Assembly: GCA_966211455.1 (NCBI GenBank)
Contig: CBIHNI010000012.1
Location: 1 to 64,000 of the forward strand
Length of the DNA: 64,000 nucleotides
Direction: 5' to 3'
Origin: 21-14-0-10-47-8 sp966211455
GTDB lineage: Bacteria > Bdellovibrionota > Bdellovibrionia > Bdellovibrionales > Bdellovibrionaceae
This document shows positions 26,000 through 34,690 of this stretch, piece by piece. Each line of letters opens with the position of its first letter. The stretch's first letter is position 1. Made by a program: the position numbers and the translations under genes. The notes below the pieces were generated by a model. It did no database searches and was not told the DNA's origin. It saw only the letters and a list, made by a program, of their open reading frames with translations.

Positions 26000-26554
26000 T
26001 TACTTTTTCTTCGTGGGTGCAGGTGCCGCTTTGCCCGCGACTGGGGCGCCAGCAGCCGCAGCCGGAGCTGCCGCCGCAGCTTGGACTGGCACTGTCACAT
26101 TGATTTTTGCTTCGTCGTCAACGCCGATACCCATGTATTTGATGCCGCTGATACCGAATTCTGAAAGCTTGATTGGAAATTCGGCCATCAGCTTTCCGCC
26201 TTCGACTTTGTATGTGCCGGCGACTGGTTTTTCAACACCGTGGATGCGGACGATGCCTTCGCCTTTGCCGCCTTTACCTTTTGCGGAAACCAAAGTTGCG
26301 TCCGGGAACTTTTCAACTTCCAGATGTTTGCGAGTGTGTTCGTCACGAAGCTTGATTCCCGTCGCGATGTTTTTCAAACCGACGTTGATATCTTTGGCTT
26401 CGACTTCGTCGCCTTTTTGTACGGCGAATCCGCGGACTTCGGTCGACTTGCCCTTGAAGGCACCTGCCGGACGAAGCTTCACATCGACAGAGGCTTCTTG
26501 TGCGAAAGCGCTGACTGATAAAGAAAGGATTAGAAATGCGATCAACTTTTTCAT
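26000..26554 (-). CDS. YceI family periplasmic protein
   Basis: 184 residues from the ATG at 26554 (AGGAG 9 bases upstream). Signal peptide to AFA, then a lipocalin-like YceI domain: EVEAKDINVGLKNIATGIKLRDEHTRKHLEVEKFPDATLVS is the diagnostic stretch. Family members bind polyisoprenoid or other lipids in the periplasm. Unusual is the C-terminal tail after the barrel, an Ala/Pro-rich low-complexity run ending in KKK. Confidence 0.82.
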   Translation of the reverse strand: MKKLIAFLILSLSVSAFAQEASVDVKLRPAGAFKGKSTEVRGFAVQKGDEVEAKDINVGLKNIATGIKLRDEHTRKHLEVEKFPDATLVSAKGKGGKGEGIVRIHGVEKPVAGTYKVEGGKLMAEFPIKLSEFGISGIKYMGIGVDDEAKINVTVPVQAAAAAPAAAAGAPVAGKAAPAPTKKK

Positions 26555-26565
26555 AAATTTGTCTC

Positions 26566-27300
26566 CTATAGACACTGACATGTTTCTAGAACCAAAATAT
26601 CGTGACAACGAAATTGTTTATTTTCTTTGAAAAACTCGATTTCTGCCAGCTCCCCGTTCTTTTCCACGTACTCGACTCGCTCGCCATTCGGAAAAAATGA
26701 CCCGGCGGCGCGCTCTTTGTAGAAAACCTCGCCCTCTTTCAAAAGCTGATTGATCACTTCGTCGGAAGGATTGCGGGCCTGTGTTTCATCCAAAAGGGAG
26801 GTCGTCGGCTGACCATCGCGGGTCAAGTTGAAGTAATGAAGTTCACGTCCTATCTTGCCTTCATCGTTTTCGGTGATCTCAAGACGCAGCTGTTTTTCCA
26901 GACCGTTCGGCGTGCGCAGACGCCACTCCATCCAACGATCGGATTGGTGCGCGACGGGGCCGAGATCCGTTTGAAATCTTTGGTACAAGGATTCAATCTG
27001 CAAAGCCGGCGTATTGGTGGTCGCCGCGCTTTGCATTTGAAAGCAGGCCGCCAGCTTGTCCAGGGCTTGTCCGAATTTGTGGCGGGCTTGATTTCTTTGG
27101 CCCGGATCCTGAACGGCTTCGCCGACCTTGTCGCCAAATTCTTCCTCTTCATTGGCGCCGGAAATATCGGCGTCCGACATTTTCGCTTCTTCGTTGATCA
27201 GCTTTTCGAATTGTCCATCACGAAATAGAAAGCCCAGCACCAAAAGGAAAATCACGCCGGCTAAAATCCAAATTGTTCGGTTCTGTCTGCGAATGGCCAT
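26566..27300 (-). CDS. Membrane-anchored protein of unknown function
   Basis: 244 residues from the ATG at 27300. One N-terminal membrane helix (TIWILAGVIFLLVLGFLF), then an acidic segment (ANEEEEFGDKVGEAVQD) and a periplasmic domain with strands and three cysteines, the last two in CHDILVLETCQCL at the end. No family recognised. It sits 11 bases before the YceI start and is probably in the same transcript. Confidence 0.6.
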   Translation of the reverse strand: MAIRRQNRTIWILAGVIFLLVLGFLFRDGQFEKLINEEAKMSDADISGANEEEEFGDKVGEAVQDPGQRNQARHKFGQALDKLAACFQMQSAATTNTPALQIESLYQRFQTDLGPVAHQSDRWMEWRLRTPNGLEKQLRLEITENDEGKIGRELHYFNLTRDGQPTTSLLDETQARNPSDEVINQLLKEGEVFYKERAAGSFFPNGERVEYVEKNGELAEIEFFKENKQFRCHDILVLETCQCL

Positions 27301-27320
27301 CACCGCATATGATCGCAGTG

Positions 27321-27352
27321 AAAAAAAAAGCCGTCCAGTGGTGGACGGCTTT
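27321..27352 (-). terminator. Intrinsic terminator after the oxygenase gene
   Basis: Minus strand AAAGCCGTCCA pairs with TGGACGGCTTT, followed by eight or more T. Strong. Confidence 0.88.
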
Positions 27353-27380
27353 GAATTCAATTCCCTGGACTTAAGACCGA

Positions 27381-28349
27381 CTACTTTTTCAAAAGTCCGA
27401 TCTCTTGCAGACGTTGCATCAAGAAATCATGCGACGAAATATCAGGATATTTGGCTCCAGCACCTCGGCAAGACGGAATGCAGGAAAGCATCGCCTCTGG
27501 ATTTGGATGCATAAAGAATGGCATTGAATAGCGGCTCTTTGACGAAGCTTCGGATGTGTTCACAACTTGGTGAGTCGTCGACGGAATCACGTCATTGCAC
27601 GCTCGCGCCAGCATGTCGCCCGCATCGACGATCAGCTCGCCCGGTTGACCTTCAACATCCAACCAAGTGCCATCACGATCTTTCAACTGCAGACCGCCTG
27701 CGGTCGCGGCTGGCAAAAGCGTGATCAGGTTGATGTCTTCGTGCGGAGCCGCACGCAAGCAGCGTGGATCTGTTCCTGCTGGAATCGGTGGATAGTGAAG
27801 CAAACGCAAGATCGAGTTGCCGTCTTCCACCATGCCATCGAAATAGTGCTGTGGAACATCCAGTGGAAAAGTCAGGGCCTGCAACATCGCTTTACCCGCT
27901 TCGTTCAATGACGAATACAAAGTCGAGAAGGTTTCCTGAAATTCAGGAATTTCAGAAGGCCATACGTTTTTCGGATAATATTTCGAGAATTTATGTCCTT
28001 CAGGAACCTCGCGACCGACGTGCCAGAATTCTTTCAAATCCATGACCGGAGAATCTTTGGCGTGTTCTTTTCCGAATGGGATGTAACCGCGCTGACCGCC
28101 GTGAACACCCGCGTACTTCATCTTAGTTTCAACCGGCAAAGAGTAGAACTTCTCAAGCAGCGAATACGCCTTGTCGAATAAAGACTGTGGAATGCCGTGA
28201 TCTTTTAAAACGATAAAACCGTAATCTTTGATGCCCATGTAGAGCTGCTCAATGAAAAGCTTTTGTTCTGCAGGAGTTCCGTCTGTGTAAGAGCGCAGGC
28301 TCAGTGTCGGAACTTTGCGTTTTGTCGAACGTTCGGTCGTCATTTCCAT
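27381..28349 (-). CDS. 2-oxoglutarate/Fe(II) oxygenase, isopenicillin N synthase-like
   Basis: 322 residues from the ATG at 28349 (GGGGGA 6 bases upstream); the open frame extends upstream without merit. N-terminal DIOX_N region (YGFIVLKDHGIPQSLFDKAY) and the Fe(II) jelly-roll core: His and Asp in APHEDINLITLL, distal His in STTHQVVN, and the cosubstrate Arg-x-Ser in SRYSMPFF. Typical reactions are hydroxylation, desaturation or ring closure with oxygen; the substrate is not evident and no biosynthetic cluster surrounds it. Cytoplasmic. Confidence 0.88.
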   Translation of the reverse strand: MEMTTERSTKRKVPTLSLRSYTDGTPAEQKLFIEQLYMGIKDYGFIVLKDHGIPQSLFDKAYSLLEKFYSLPVETKMKYAGVHGGQRGYIPFGKEHAKDSPVMDLKEFWHVGREVPEGHKFSKYYPKNVWPSEIPEFQETFSTLYSSLNEAGKAMLQALTFPLDVPQHYFDGMVEDGNSILRLLHYPPIPAGTDPRCLRAAPHEDINLITLLPAATAGGLQLKDRDGTWLDVEGQPGELIVDAGDMLARACNDVIPSTTHQVVNTSEASSKSRYSMPFFMHPNPEAMLSCIPSCRGAGAKYPDISSHDFLMQRLQEIGLLKK

Positions 28350-28491
28350 CGGAAATCCCCCAATACAAAATTGAAAGTCGTAATTTCGTTCTCTGGCGCA
28401 GATTAAGCAATTGCAAACAAAAGGAAAGAATTTTTTTGCCAAGCTATCTAAATGTTCGACACCCGAATGCTGTCATCTGCGATTAAAATAG

Positions 28492-28517
28492 AAAAGGCTC
28501 TCTTTCGAGAGCCTTTA
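28492..28517 (-). terminator. Intrinsic terminator after the 28943 secreted-protein gene
   Basis: Minus strand AAAGGCTCTC, loop GAAA, GAGAGCCTTTTCTATTTT. Confidence 0.85.
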
Positions 28518-28550
28518 TCTACTTCATGAATATCAAAATTCAGAAAAGGT

Positions 28551-28943
28551 TTAAAGAACGCCGCAAGCTTTGGCTGCCGCTTTCACCACCCAGTGAAGAC
28601 CTTGTTCTTCATACACCAGCAAAGAGTCGATCTCTGAAGGTGACATGTGATTCAGCTCAGATTTTTGACTGGCGATGCAAGCGTAACCTTTCGCCGTGAT
28701 TTGTCCCGCTTCGTTCACGTTCCCAGCGTTTTCAGACTCGCAACGAGCCACAGTCGCCACCGCAAAATCGTGGCCAATCGCTGCTTCATCTTTCAAGATC
28801 GCATCGATTTGTGCTTTCGACAGGTCGTAAAAAATGTCGCTGTTCGCAGCCTGCATTTTCTCAGAAACGCATTTGTAGTTGATATTTGCGAATGCAGAAG
28901 ACGTCATCAGGCAAAGAACCAAAGAACTCAGAACTGTTTTCAT
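28551..28943 (-). CDS. Small secreted protein, paralogue A
   Basis: 130 residues from the ATG at 28943 (AGAGAGG 6 bases upstream). Signal peptide to AFA, then two homologous halves containing YKCVSEKM and YACIASQK. The C-terminal half (GQITAKGYACIASQK to WVVKAAAKACGVL) is clearly related to the next gene upstream at 29101-29352. No family recognised; probably periplasmic with disulfides. Confidence 0.72.
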   Translation of the reverse strand: MKTVLSSLVLCLMTSSAFANINYKCVSEKMQAANSDIFYDLSKAQIDAILKDEAAIGHDFAVATVARCESENAGNVNEAGQITAKGYACIASQKSELNHMSPSEIDSLLVYEEQGLHWVVKAAAKACGVL

Positions 28944-29036
28944 CGAGAACCTCTCTTGATTTGGGGGGAACGAGTTAGCTTTGGCCCCGCTGTATACCCG
29001 ACAATTCACCAGAATATCTTCAGGGTTCTGTTAAGG

Positions 29037-29073
29037 TGAAAAAAGAAAAGGGCTCCTTCGTCAGGAACCCTTT
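29037..29073 (-). terminator. Intrinsic terminator after the 29352 gene
   Basis: Minus strand AAAGGGTTCC, 7-base loop, GGAGCCCTTT (one G-T type pair), then TCTTTTTTC. Confidence 0.75.
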
Positions 29074-29100
29074 CATTTCGAGACTGTCTCTTAAATGCTT

Positions 29101-29352
29101 TTACTTGATACCGCATTTAGACAGGGCTGCTTTTACGACCCAGTTCGCGTACTGCTCTTCGACCTGGATGTAACCGTTGATTTCTTCTGGAGTCGCAGAA
29201 GCGTAGCTTTGAACGCTGCTCACTTCGACCATTTTCTTTGCGACACATGCATAGCCAGCAGCGGAGATTTCTCCAGTTGCTGTTACGTTTGGAGCAGATG
29301 CCATCGCCGATGATGCCGCCATTGCAACAAGAACCATTGATACGAATTTCAT
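29101..29352 (-). CDS. Small secreted protein, paralogue B
   Basis: 83 residues: signal peptide (VLVAMAASSAMA) and one copy of the domain seen in the C-terminal half of the 28551 protein. Shared pattern: G-I-x-A-x-GYAC-x-A-x-K, then EI, EEQ, W-VVKAA, and a final CG. It has its own terminator, and an AGAGAGG site before the ATG, so it is a separate transcription unit despite the duplication. Confidence 0.72.
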   Translation of the reverse strand: MKFVSMVLVAMAASSAMASAPNVTATGEISAAGYACVAKKMVEVSSVQSYASATPEEINGYIQVEEQYANWVVKAALSKCGIK

Positions 29353-29462
29353 ATTGGACCTCTCTTCATTTGAGTGTGTGAATAACGTTGAGAGGCAATA
29401 TACTCGACAATCGAAAAGCCAATTTTTCAGATTGTGTCAGGACGAAAAGATTCTAGGGCTGT

Positions 29463-30188
29463 TTAAGACTTAAACGTCTCACCAGGTGCGGGAAAGCGAA
29501 TCTCTTGAATTTCAATGGTTTCAGGATTTGTGAAAGAGAAATGAATATCGCCATCAAACAAACGAACCGCATGCTTCTGCCGATAAGGCGACTCTTCGCC
29601 TTCATAGCCACGATAAACAAGGGGGCGCGGATCCAAAGACAAAGTCTCTTCGATCAACTCTTTGAGCTGAGGCTGCGCGATCCTGACTCCCCACTCGGCG
29701 ACGATTTGAAGCTGATCCTGCTTCCATTGCACCCGAGCTCTCACCTTCGCAGCTTCCTGGGACCAACCCGCACGCGCCTCGGGCTTCGATTCAACCTCTG
29801 GAAGGTAAGGTTTGATATCCAAAACTGGCGTCCCGTCCACCAAATCGACCCCCGAAAGATAGATTGAATCGCCTTCAATTTTTTCGATTTTCACCAAAGA
29901 AAGCCCGATCGGATTCGGACGATGCGGAGAGCGCGTCGCGAAGACTCCGATGGATTCGCCACCCATGCGCGGCGGATGAATTTTGGCGTGATAACGAAGA
30001 TTGGTGTTTTGATGAAATTGAAAAATCACCCAAAGGTGAGAAAAACCATTCAGGCCTTCAAGAGCCAACTCGGGTTGCCATTCTTTTTGAATGCGAAGCC
30101 GAGCCCAAGACGAGGGTGCAAGCCCTGGTTGCCGGGGTGTTCCGAATTTATCGCGGTAGCAGGACTCGATAACGCCAATGATTTCCAC
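29463..30188 (-). CDS. trmO: tRNA (N6-threonylcarbamoyladenosine-37) methyltransferase TrmO
   Basis: About 241 residues from GTG 30188; TTG 30218 would add ten residues. Hallmarks of the YaeB/TsaA family: IGVIESCYRDKFGTPRQPGLAP, LEGLNGFSHLWVIFQFH, and the SAM-binding TRSPHRPNPIGLSLVKI. A C-terminal extension with PYRQKHAVRLFDGDIHF is also typical of the E. coli length. Modifies t6A37 of threonine tRNA. Stand-alone gene. Confidence 0.9.
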   Translation of the reverse strand: MEIIGVIESCYRDKFGTPRQPGLAPSSWARLRIQKEWQPELALEGLNGFSHLWVIFQFHQNTNLRYHAKIHPPRMGGESIGVFATRSPHRPNPIGLSLVKIEKIEGDSIYLSGVDLVDGTPVLDIKPYLPEVESKPEARAGWSQEAAKVRARVQWKQDQLQIVAEWGVRIAQPQLKELIEETLSLDPRPLVYRGYEGEESPYRQKHAVRLFDGDIHFSFTNPETIEIQEIRFPAPGETFKS

Positions 30189-30236
30189 GAGGGAGGGCGT
30201 ACCGAAGGGGAGGGGCAAGTGTCAAGATTGTCCGAA

Positions 30237-30965
30237 CTACACTTTAAAGTTTCCAGATCTTTCCATCAAAGCGCGATGATCTTTGACGATGATCTCTTTA
30301 CCGTTCAGCTCAAGGATACCTTCATTTTTGAACTCTGTCAGATGACGGCTCAAGGACTCGTTGATGGTACCGGCCAATTGTGCCAGTTCATTGCGAGTCA
30401 GCTTCAAACTGATCAAGGTTCCATTGGCTGTTGGCACTCCAAACTTGTCAGCCAATAGCAGAAGCTGATAGGCGATTCTTTCCTGAACCGATGCCAGATA
30501 ATGCAGCTGATTGATGGTCTCTTTGTTATCCAGATCTTTAACAAACTGGGTAAAGAGCATCTTCGCTACGGAATTCGGTCCGTTCATCACCGAAAGAACA
30601 GCATCCTTCGAATAAACGTAAATCTCTGTCGGGCGCAAAGTCTTTGCAAAGTCACCGTGAGCCGTGCCTTTTATCAAAGCCTTGTAGCCAAAAATATCGC
30701 CGGGACCGACGACTTTGACGACATATTCGGGGGAACTCATCCGTCCGCGCGTCAGTGATCTGTTGACCACCACTTTTACGGCCCCGCTACGGATCGCGTA
30801 AAGACCACGGGGTTGCTCGCCTTCTTTAAAAACGTACTCGTTTTCTTTAAAAGTGAGGATATCAACCGGATTGTCCCAACGAAAACTCATGAGGCTTTGC
30901 TGTGATGCGCTCGGAGTGAGATTCGTCACTTGTTCCGGTTCTGGGTTAAAAACTGACATTGCCAT
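30237..30965 (-). CDS. Crp/Fnr family transcriptional regulator
   Basis: 242 residues from the ATG at 30965 (GGAGG 5 bases upstream). N-terminal cyclic-nucleotide-binding-like barrel (YVFKEGEQPRGLYAIRSGAVKVVV, GPGDIFGYKALI), a long dimer helix, and a C-terminal winged helix with LTRNELAQLAGTINESLSRHLTEFKNEGIL as recognition helix region. No Fnr-type cysteine cluster, so not an oxygen sensor by iron-sulfur cluster. The ligand is not readable. Confidence 0.9.
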   Translation of the reverse strand: MAMSVFNPEPEQVTNLTPSASQQSLMSFRWDNPVDILTFKENEYVFKEGEQPRGLYAIRSGAVKVVVNRSLTRGRMSSPEYVVKVVGPGDIFGYKALIKGTAHGDFAKTLRPTEIYVYSKDAVLSVMNGPNSVAKMLFTQFVKDLDNKETINQLHYLASVQERIAYQLLLLADKFGVPTANGTLISLKLTRNELAQLAGTINESLSRHLTEFKNEGILELNGKEIIVKDHRALMERSGNFKV

Positions 30966-31108
30966 GACCACCTCCAAGGGTTAGTTAGAACTGTTAAATT
31001 CATGGTCATGCACAAGTTGGTCCCGCCACAATTCGATTATGACGAAACGCGTATCAATTTAAACGAAGCATCTTTTTCGCGGTCCTCAACTGTGCTTTCT
31101 CTCTGAAA

Positions 31109-31137
31109 TTGACTCAAAAGCTTGCTCACTCTAAAGT
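31109..31137 (+). promoter_or_regulatory. Sigma-70-type promoter of the BMP importer operon
   Basis: TTGACT at 31109-31114, 17-base spacer, TAAAGT at 31132-31137; transcription would begin near 31144, 24 bases before the ATG. Confidence 0.55.
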
Positions 31138-31167
31138 CCTTGCATCCCATATCCAAAGGACTGTCGA

Positions 31168-32145
31168 ATGAAAAACTTCCTCATGAGTATTTTGGCCCTG
31201 TCCATTTTTGCCTCACCGGCCTTTGCCTTTAAGGTGGGTCTAGTTCTGGATAAAGGGGGTAAAGATGACAAGTCTTTCAACTCGGCCGCCTACGAAGGAG
31301 CAACAAAAGCCCAAAAAGAATTGGGGATCGAACTCAAATACGTCGAGGCCACCGACAACAACTCGATCGAAAACCTTCACCGTTCTTTTGCCAAGAAAGA
31401 CTTCGACCTGATTATCGGAATCGGCTTCGCCCAGGCCGAGGCCGTACAGAAAATTGCGGCACAGTTTCCAGAAAAGAAATTTGCAGTTGTCGACGGCAAC
31501 GTCAAAGGCAACAATGTAAAGTCGCTTTTGTTTGACGAGCACGAAGCCTCGTACCTGGTTGGCGCCATCGCCGCCTTGAAATCCAAAACAAGCAAGATCG
31601 GTTTTATCGGTGGCATGGACATCCCGCTGATCCGCCGTTTTGAAATGGGTTACAAAGCCGGCGCCGAAAAAATTTCTCCGAAGGCGACTTTCGTTTCTAA
31701 TTATATCGGCGTGACCAGTGAAGCTTGGAACAACCCCGCCAAAGCCAAAGAGCTCGCCCTTTCCCAATACAACAATGGCGTCGATGTCATTTTTGTCGCG
31801 GCCGGAGCTTCGGGCACCGGGGCTTTCGATGCGGCCGAGGAAAAGAAAACCTTCGCCATCGGTGTGGATTCAAATCAGAACTGGATGAAGCCCGGATTTA
31901 TCCTGACCAGCATGTTGAAACGCGTGGACGTCGCGGTCTTTGAAGCCATCAAAGAAGCCAAAGACGGAAAGTTCACCGCGGGTCCCGTGAACTTTGGTTT
32001 GAAAAACAAAGGTGTCGACTACGCCTTGGATGCACACAACGATAAATTGCTCACTCCGGAAATCCGCAAAAAGGTTGAAGAGCTGAAGGCTCAGATCATC
32101 GCGGGCAAGATCACCGTCCCCGATTATTACAAGAAGGGTAAGTAA
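31168..32145 (+). CDS. BMP family nucleoside-binding lipoprotein or periplasmic protein
   Basis: 325 residues, signal peptide to AFA. Shows the Bmp/PnrA/Med signature: GLVLDKGGKDDKSFNSAAYEGA, DLIIGIGFAQAEAV, EASYLVGAIAALKSKTSKIGFIGGMDIPLIRRFEMGYKAGA and SALTSMLKRVDVAV-like end. These proteins capture purine nucleosides for an ABC importer. No lipobox Cys is visible, so it is probably soluble in the periplasm. First gene of a five-gene unit. Confidence 0.93.
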   Translation: MKNFLMSILALSIFASPAFAFKVGLVLDKGGKDDKSFNSAAYEGATKAQKELGIELKYVEATDNNSIENLHRSFAKKDFDLIIGIGFAQAEAVQKIAAQFPEKKFAVVDGNVKGNNVKSLLFDEHEASYLVGAIAALKSKTSKIGFIGGMDIPLIRRFEMGYKAGAEKISPKATFVSNYIGVTSEAWNNPAKAKELALSQYNNGVDVIFVAAGASGTGAFDAAEEKKTFAIGVDSNQNWMKPGFILTSMLKRVDVAVFEAIKEAKDGKFTAGPVNFGLKNKGVDYALDAHNDKLLTPEIRKKVEELKAQIIAGKITVPDYYKKGK

Positions 32146-32147
32146 TC

Positions 32148-33662
32148 ATGAGCAGCCAGGCTTTGCTCGATTTTCGCAACGTCAGCAAAGCCTTCGGAGA
32201 CTGCGTCTCCAATAAGGATGTGAGCTTCACCGTTGAAGCCGGAAGCATCCACGCGCTGGTTGGTGAAAACGGCGCCGGCAAATCCACCATCATGAAAATC
32301 CTGTTCGGTCTTTACCACAAGGACGAAGGCCAGATCTTTTTGCGCGGACAGGAGATCAATTTCGACTCTCCACTTGAGGCCAAGAAAAATGGTCTTGGCA
32401 TGGTCCACCAGCATTTTATGTTGGCGGGCCCGATGACCGCGCTCGAGCACATCTTTTTGGACGAATCCAATGTTGGCTCTTTATTTCAGCCTTTGCAGAA
32501 ATCGCAAAAGCGCGCCGAGCTTCAGACCCTTTGCGAAAAGTACCGCATGCCCGTGCCTTGGGACGAGCTGATTGAAAATCTCAGCGTCGGTTTTCAACAG
32601 CGGATCGAGATCTTAAAGCTTCTATATAACAAGGCGGACATTCTGATTTTGGACGAGCCGACCGCCGTTCTAACCCCACAGGAAACAGAAGCCTTGTTCA
32701 CACAGCTTCGCGAACTGAAAGCGGCAGGCAAAACGATTTTGCTGATCACGCACAAACTAAAAGAGGTCATGTCGCTGGCCGACCGCGTGACCGTGTTCCG
32801 CCACAATCGCACGATCCGCACGATGAAGGTGTCCGAGACTTCTCCCCTTGAACTTTCTGAACTGATGGTCGGACGCAAATTGCAAACCGAACTTCCGCCT
32901 CGAACTTCGGCCCGGCCCGAAGTCCGCGTTCATATCAAATCTTTGACCATCCCCAGCCTGCATCTTAGCGATCTGAATCTGCAGATTCATCAATCGGAAA
33001 TTGTCGGCATCGCCGGCATCGAAGGCAATGGTCAGTCCCAATTGATCGAGTTCCTTTTAAATCCGGAAGAGTTCAAACCCAGCGCCGGTGACTTGCAGTT
33101 CGATGGACAGTCGATTCTTTCACTGAATACCCGGGAATTGAAAAATCGGGGGATGTCTTATTTTCCGGAAGATCGATTGCATCAGGGCATCGTGCTGGGA
33201 TTCGATCTGCGCGAGAATTTCCTTTTAGGTTTACACCGTCTGCCCTTGTTTCAGAAGTTTGGATTTCTGCGAAGAAAGAAAATCAAATCGGTGACCCAAG
33301 ATCAGATTCATAAATTCGATGTGCGACCTCCCGAAGCCTGGAAAGTTTTCCGCGATCTTTCGGGCGGCAACCAACAAAAGCTGGTGGTGGCCCGCGAACT
33401 GTTTCGCAAGCCGAAATTTCTGCTGGCCGCACAGCCTTCTCGCGGCGTTGATATCGGCGCGATGGAACGCATCCATTTGGAAATGCTGGAGTTAAAAAAT
33501 CAGGGCGCTTCGGTGCTTTTGATTTCTTCAGATTTGGACGAGCTGATGAAACTGTCAGATCGCATCTTGGTCATGTACCAAGGACAGTTTGTGGGAGAAA
33601 TGAGCCAAGCGCACTTCGACGAGATGAAACTGGGACAACTGATGACGGGAGTGAGTGCATGA
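32148..33662 (+). CDS. Nucleoside ABC importer ATPase, duplicated domain
   Basis: 504 residues with two ATP-binding halves. First: Walker A GENGAGKSTIMKI, signature ENLSVGFQQRIEIL, Walker B ILILDEPTAVLTPQE. Second: Walker A is degenerate (GIEGNGQSQLIEF), signature DLSGGNQQKLVVAREL, and a Walker B that reads LLAAQPSRGVDIGA without the usual Asp-Glu. This matches NupO/YufO-type importers, in which only one site is active. Starts 3 bases after the binding-protein gene and overlaps the next gene by 4 bases. Confidence 0.94.
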   Translation: MSSQALLDFRNVSKAFGDCVSNKDVSFTVEAGSIHALVGENGAGKSTIMKILFGLYHKDEGQIFLRGQEINFDSPLEAKKNGLGMVHQHFMLAGPMTALEHIFLDESNVGSLFQPLQKSQKRAELQTLCEKYRMPVPWDELIENLSVGFQQRIEILKLLYNKADILILDEPTAVLTPQETEALFTQLRELKAAGKTILLITHKLKEVMSLADRVTVFRHNRTIRTMKVSETSPLELSELMVGRKLQTELPPRTSARPEVRVHIKSLTIPSLHLSDLNLQIHQSEIVGIAGIEGNGQSQLIEFLLNPEEFKPSAGDLQFDGQSILSLNTRELKNRGMSYFPEDRLHQGIVLGFDLRENFLLGLHRLPLFQKFGFLRRKKIKSVTQDQIHKFDVRPPEAWKVFRDLSGGNQQKLVVARELFRKPKFLLAAQPSRGVDIGAMERIHLEMLELKNQGASVLLISSDLDELMKLSDRILVMYQGQFVGEMSQAHFDEMKLGQLMTGVSA

Positions 33663-34690
33663 AGGCCTTGATGGGTTTGATCATCGGTCTTTTGATTTCA
33701 CTTTCACTGGCAGCTTTTGCCGGTGAAAACCCTTGGTCCGTCTTCTTGGTCCTTGTGAAAAGTGCTTTCGGATCGCCTTACGATTTGGGCCTGGCGCTTT
33801 TCTACACGACCTCTCTGGTTTTCACCGGCCTTTCTGTTAGCATCGCTTTTCATGCCGGTCTCTTTAATATTGGCGCTGAAGGCCAGCTGACGGTAGCCAC
33901 TCTTGCCGCCGCTTGGTTTGGCGTTGCTTTCCCGAATCTGCCCCCGGCCATCGCTCCGCTTTTGATTGCGTGCGTGGGAATTGCGGCGGGCGCGGCGTGG
34001 GGTCTGATCCCGGGATGGCTTCGCGCCTATCGTGGCAGTCACGAAGTCATCGTCACCATGATGATGAATTTTTTGGCGGCCGCCTTGGCCGGCTATGTTA
34101 CTTTGAACTTGATCAAAAATCCGGAATCGCAAAATCCAGAGTCGCAGGCGATCCCCGAAGTTTTCATGTTTAAGAGCTACGACTTTGTCCAGCACTGGCT
34201 GCAAGATTCACCGGCCAACTTGAGCTTAATTTTGGCGTTGATTTTAAGCGTGACGATTTACTTCCTTTTATATCGCACCGTTTGGGGATACGAAATTCGG
34301 GTTTCCGGTCAGAATGAAAAAGCATCGAAGATCGCCGGCATCGAACCCAAAAAAATGAAAATCTTGGCGATGACTTTAGCCGGAGCCTTAGCCGGAGGTG
34401 TGGCCCTGAATGAAATCCTGGGATCCAGCGGCCGTTACAAAATTGGCTTTTCGCCCGATTACGGCTTCGTCGGCATCGCGGTTGCCTTGTTGGCTCGCAA
34501 CCATCCAATCGGTATTTTGGCTTCCGCCTTTTTATTCGGAGTCTTGCAAAAAGGGGCTTCGGACCTTGACGTCGAGACCGAATTTATCACGCGTGATTTC
34601 ACCCGGATCATTCAGGCCGTTTTGATTTTCTCGGTGGCGGCGGTTTATTTCTGGGATGGACGAAAATTTTGGAAACGGAGGTCCAAGTGA
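33659..34690 (+). CDS. Nucleoside ABC importer permease 1
   Basis: 343 residues with eight to nine membrane helices. FHAGLFNIGAEGQLTVATLAA and SHEVIVTMMMNFLAAALAGYV are diagnostic for the BPD_transp_2 permeases of nucleoside (NupP-like) importers. ATG overlaps the ATPase gene stop. Its stop overlaps the next permease start as GTGA. Confidence 0.94.
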   Translation: MKALMGLIIGLLISLSLAAFAGENPWSVFLVLVKSAFGSPYDLGLALFYTTSLVFTGLSVSIAFHAGLFNIGAEGQLTVATLAAAWFGVAFPNLPPAIAPLLIACVGIAAGAAWGLIPGWLRAYRGSHEVIVTMMMNFLAAALAGYVTLNLIKNPESQNPESQAIPEVFMFKSYDFVQHWLQDSPANLSLILALILSVTIYFLLYRTVWGYEIRVSGQNEKASKIAGIEPKKMKILAMTLAGALAGGVALNEILGSSGRYKIGFSPDYGFVGIAVALLARNHPIGILASAFLFGVLQKGASDLDVETEFITRDFTRIIQAVLIFSVAAVYFWDGRKFWKRRSK

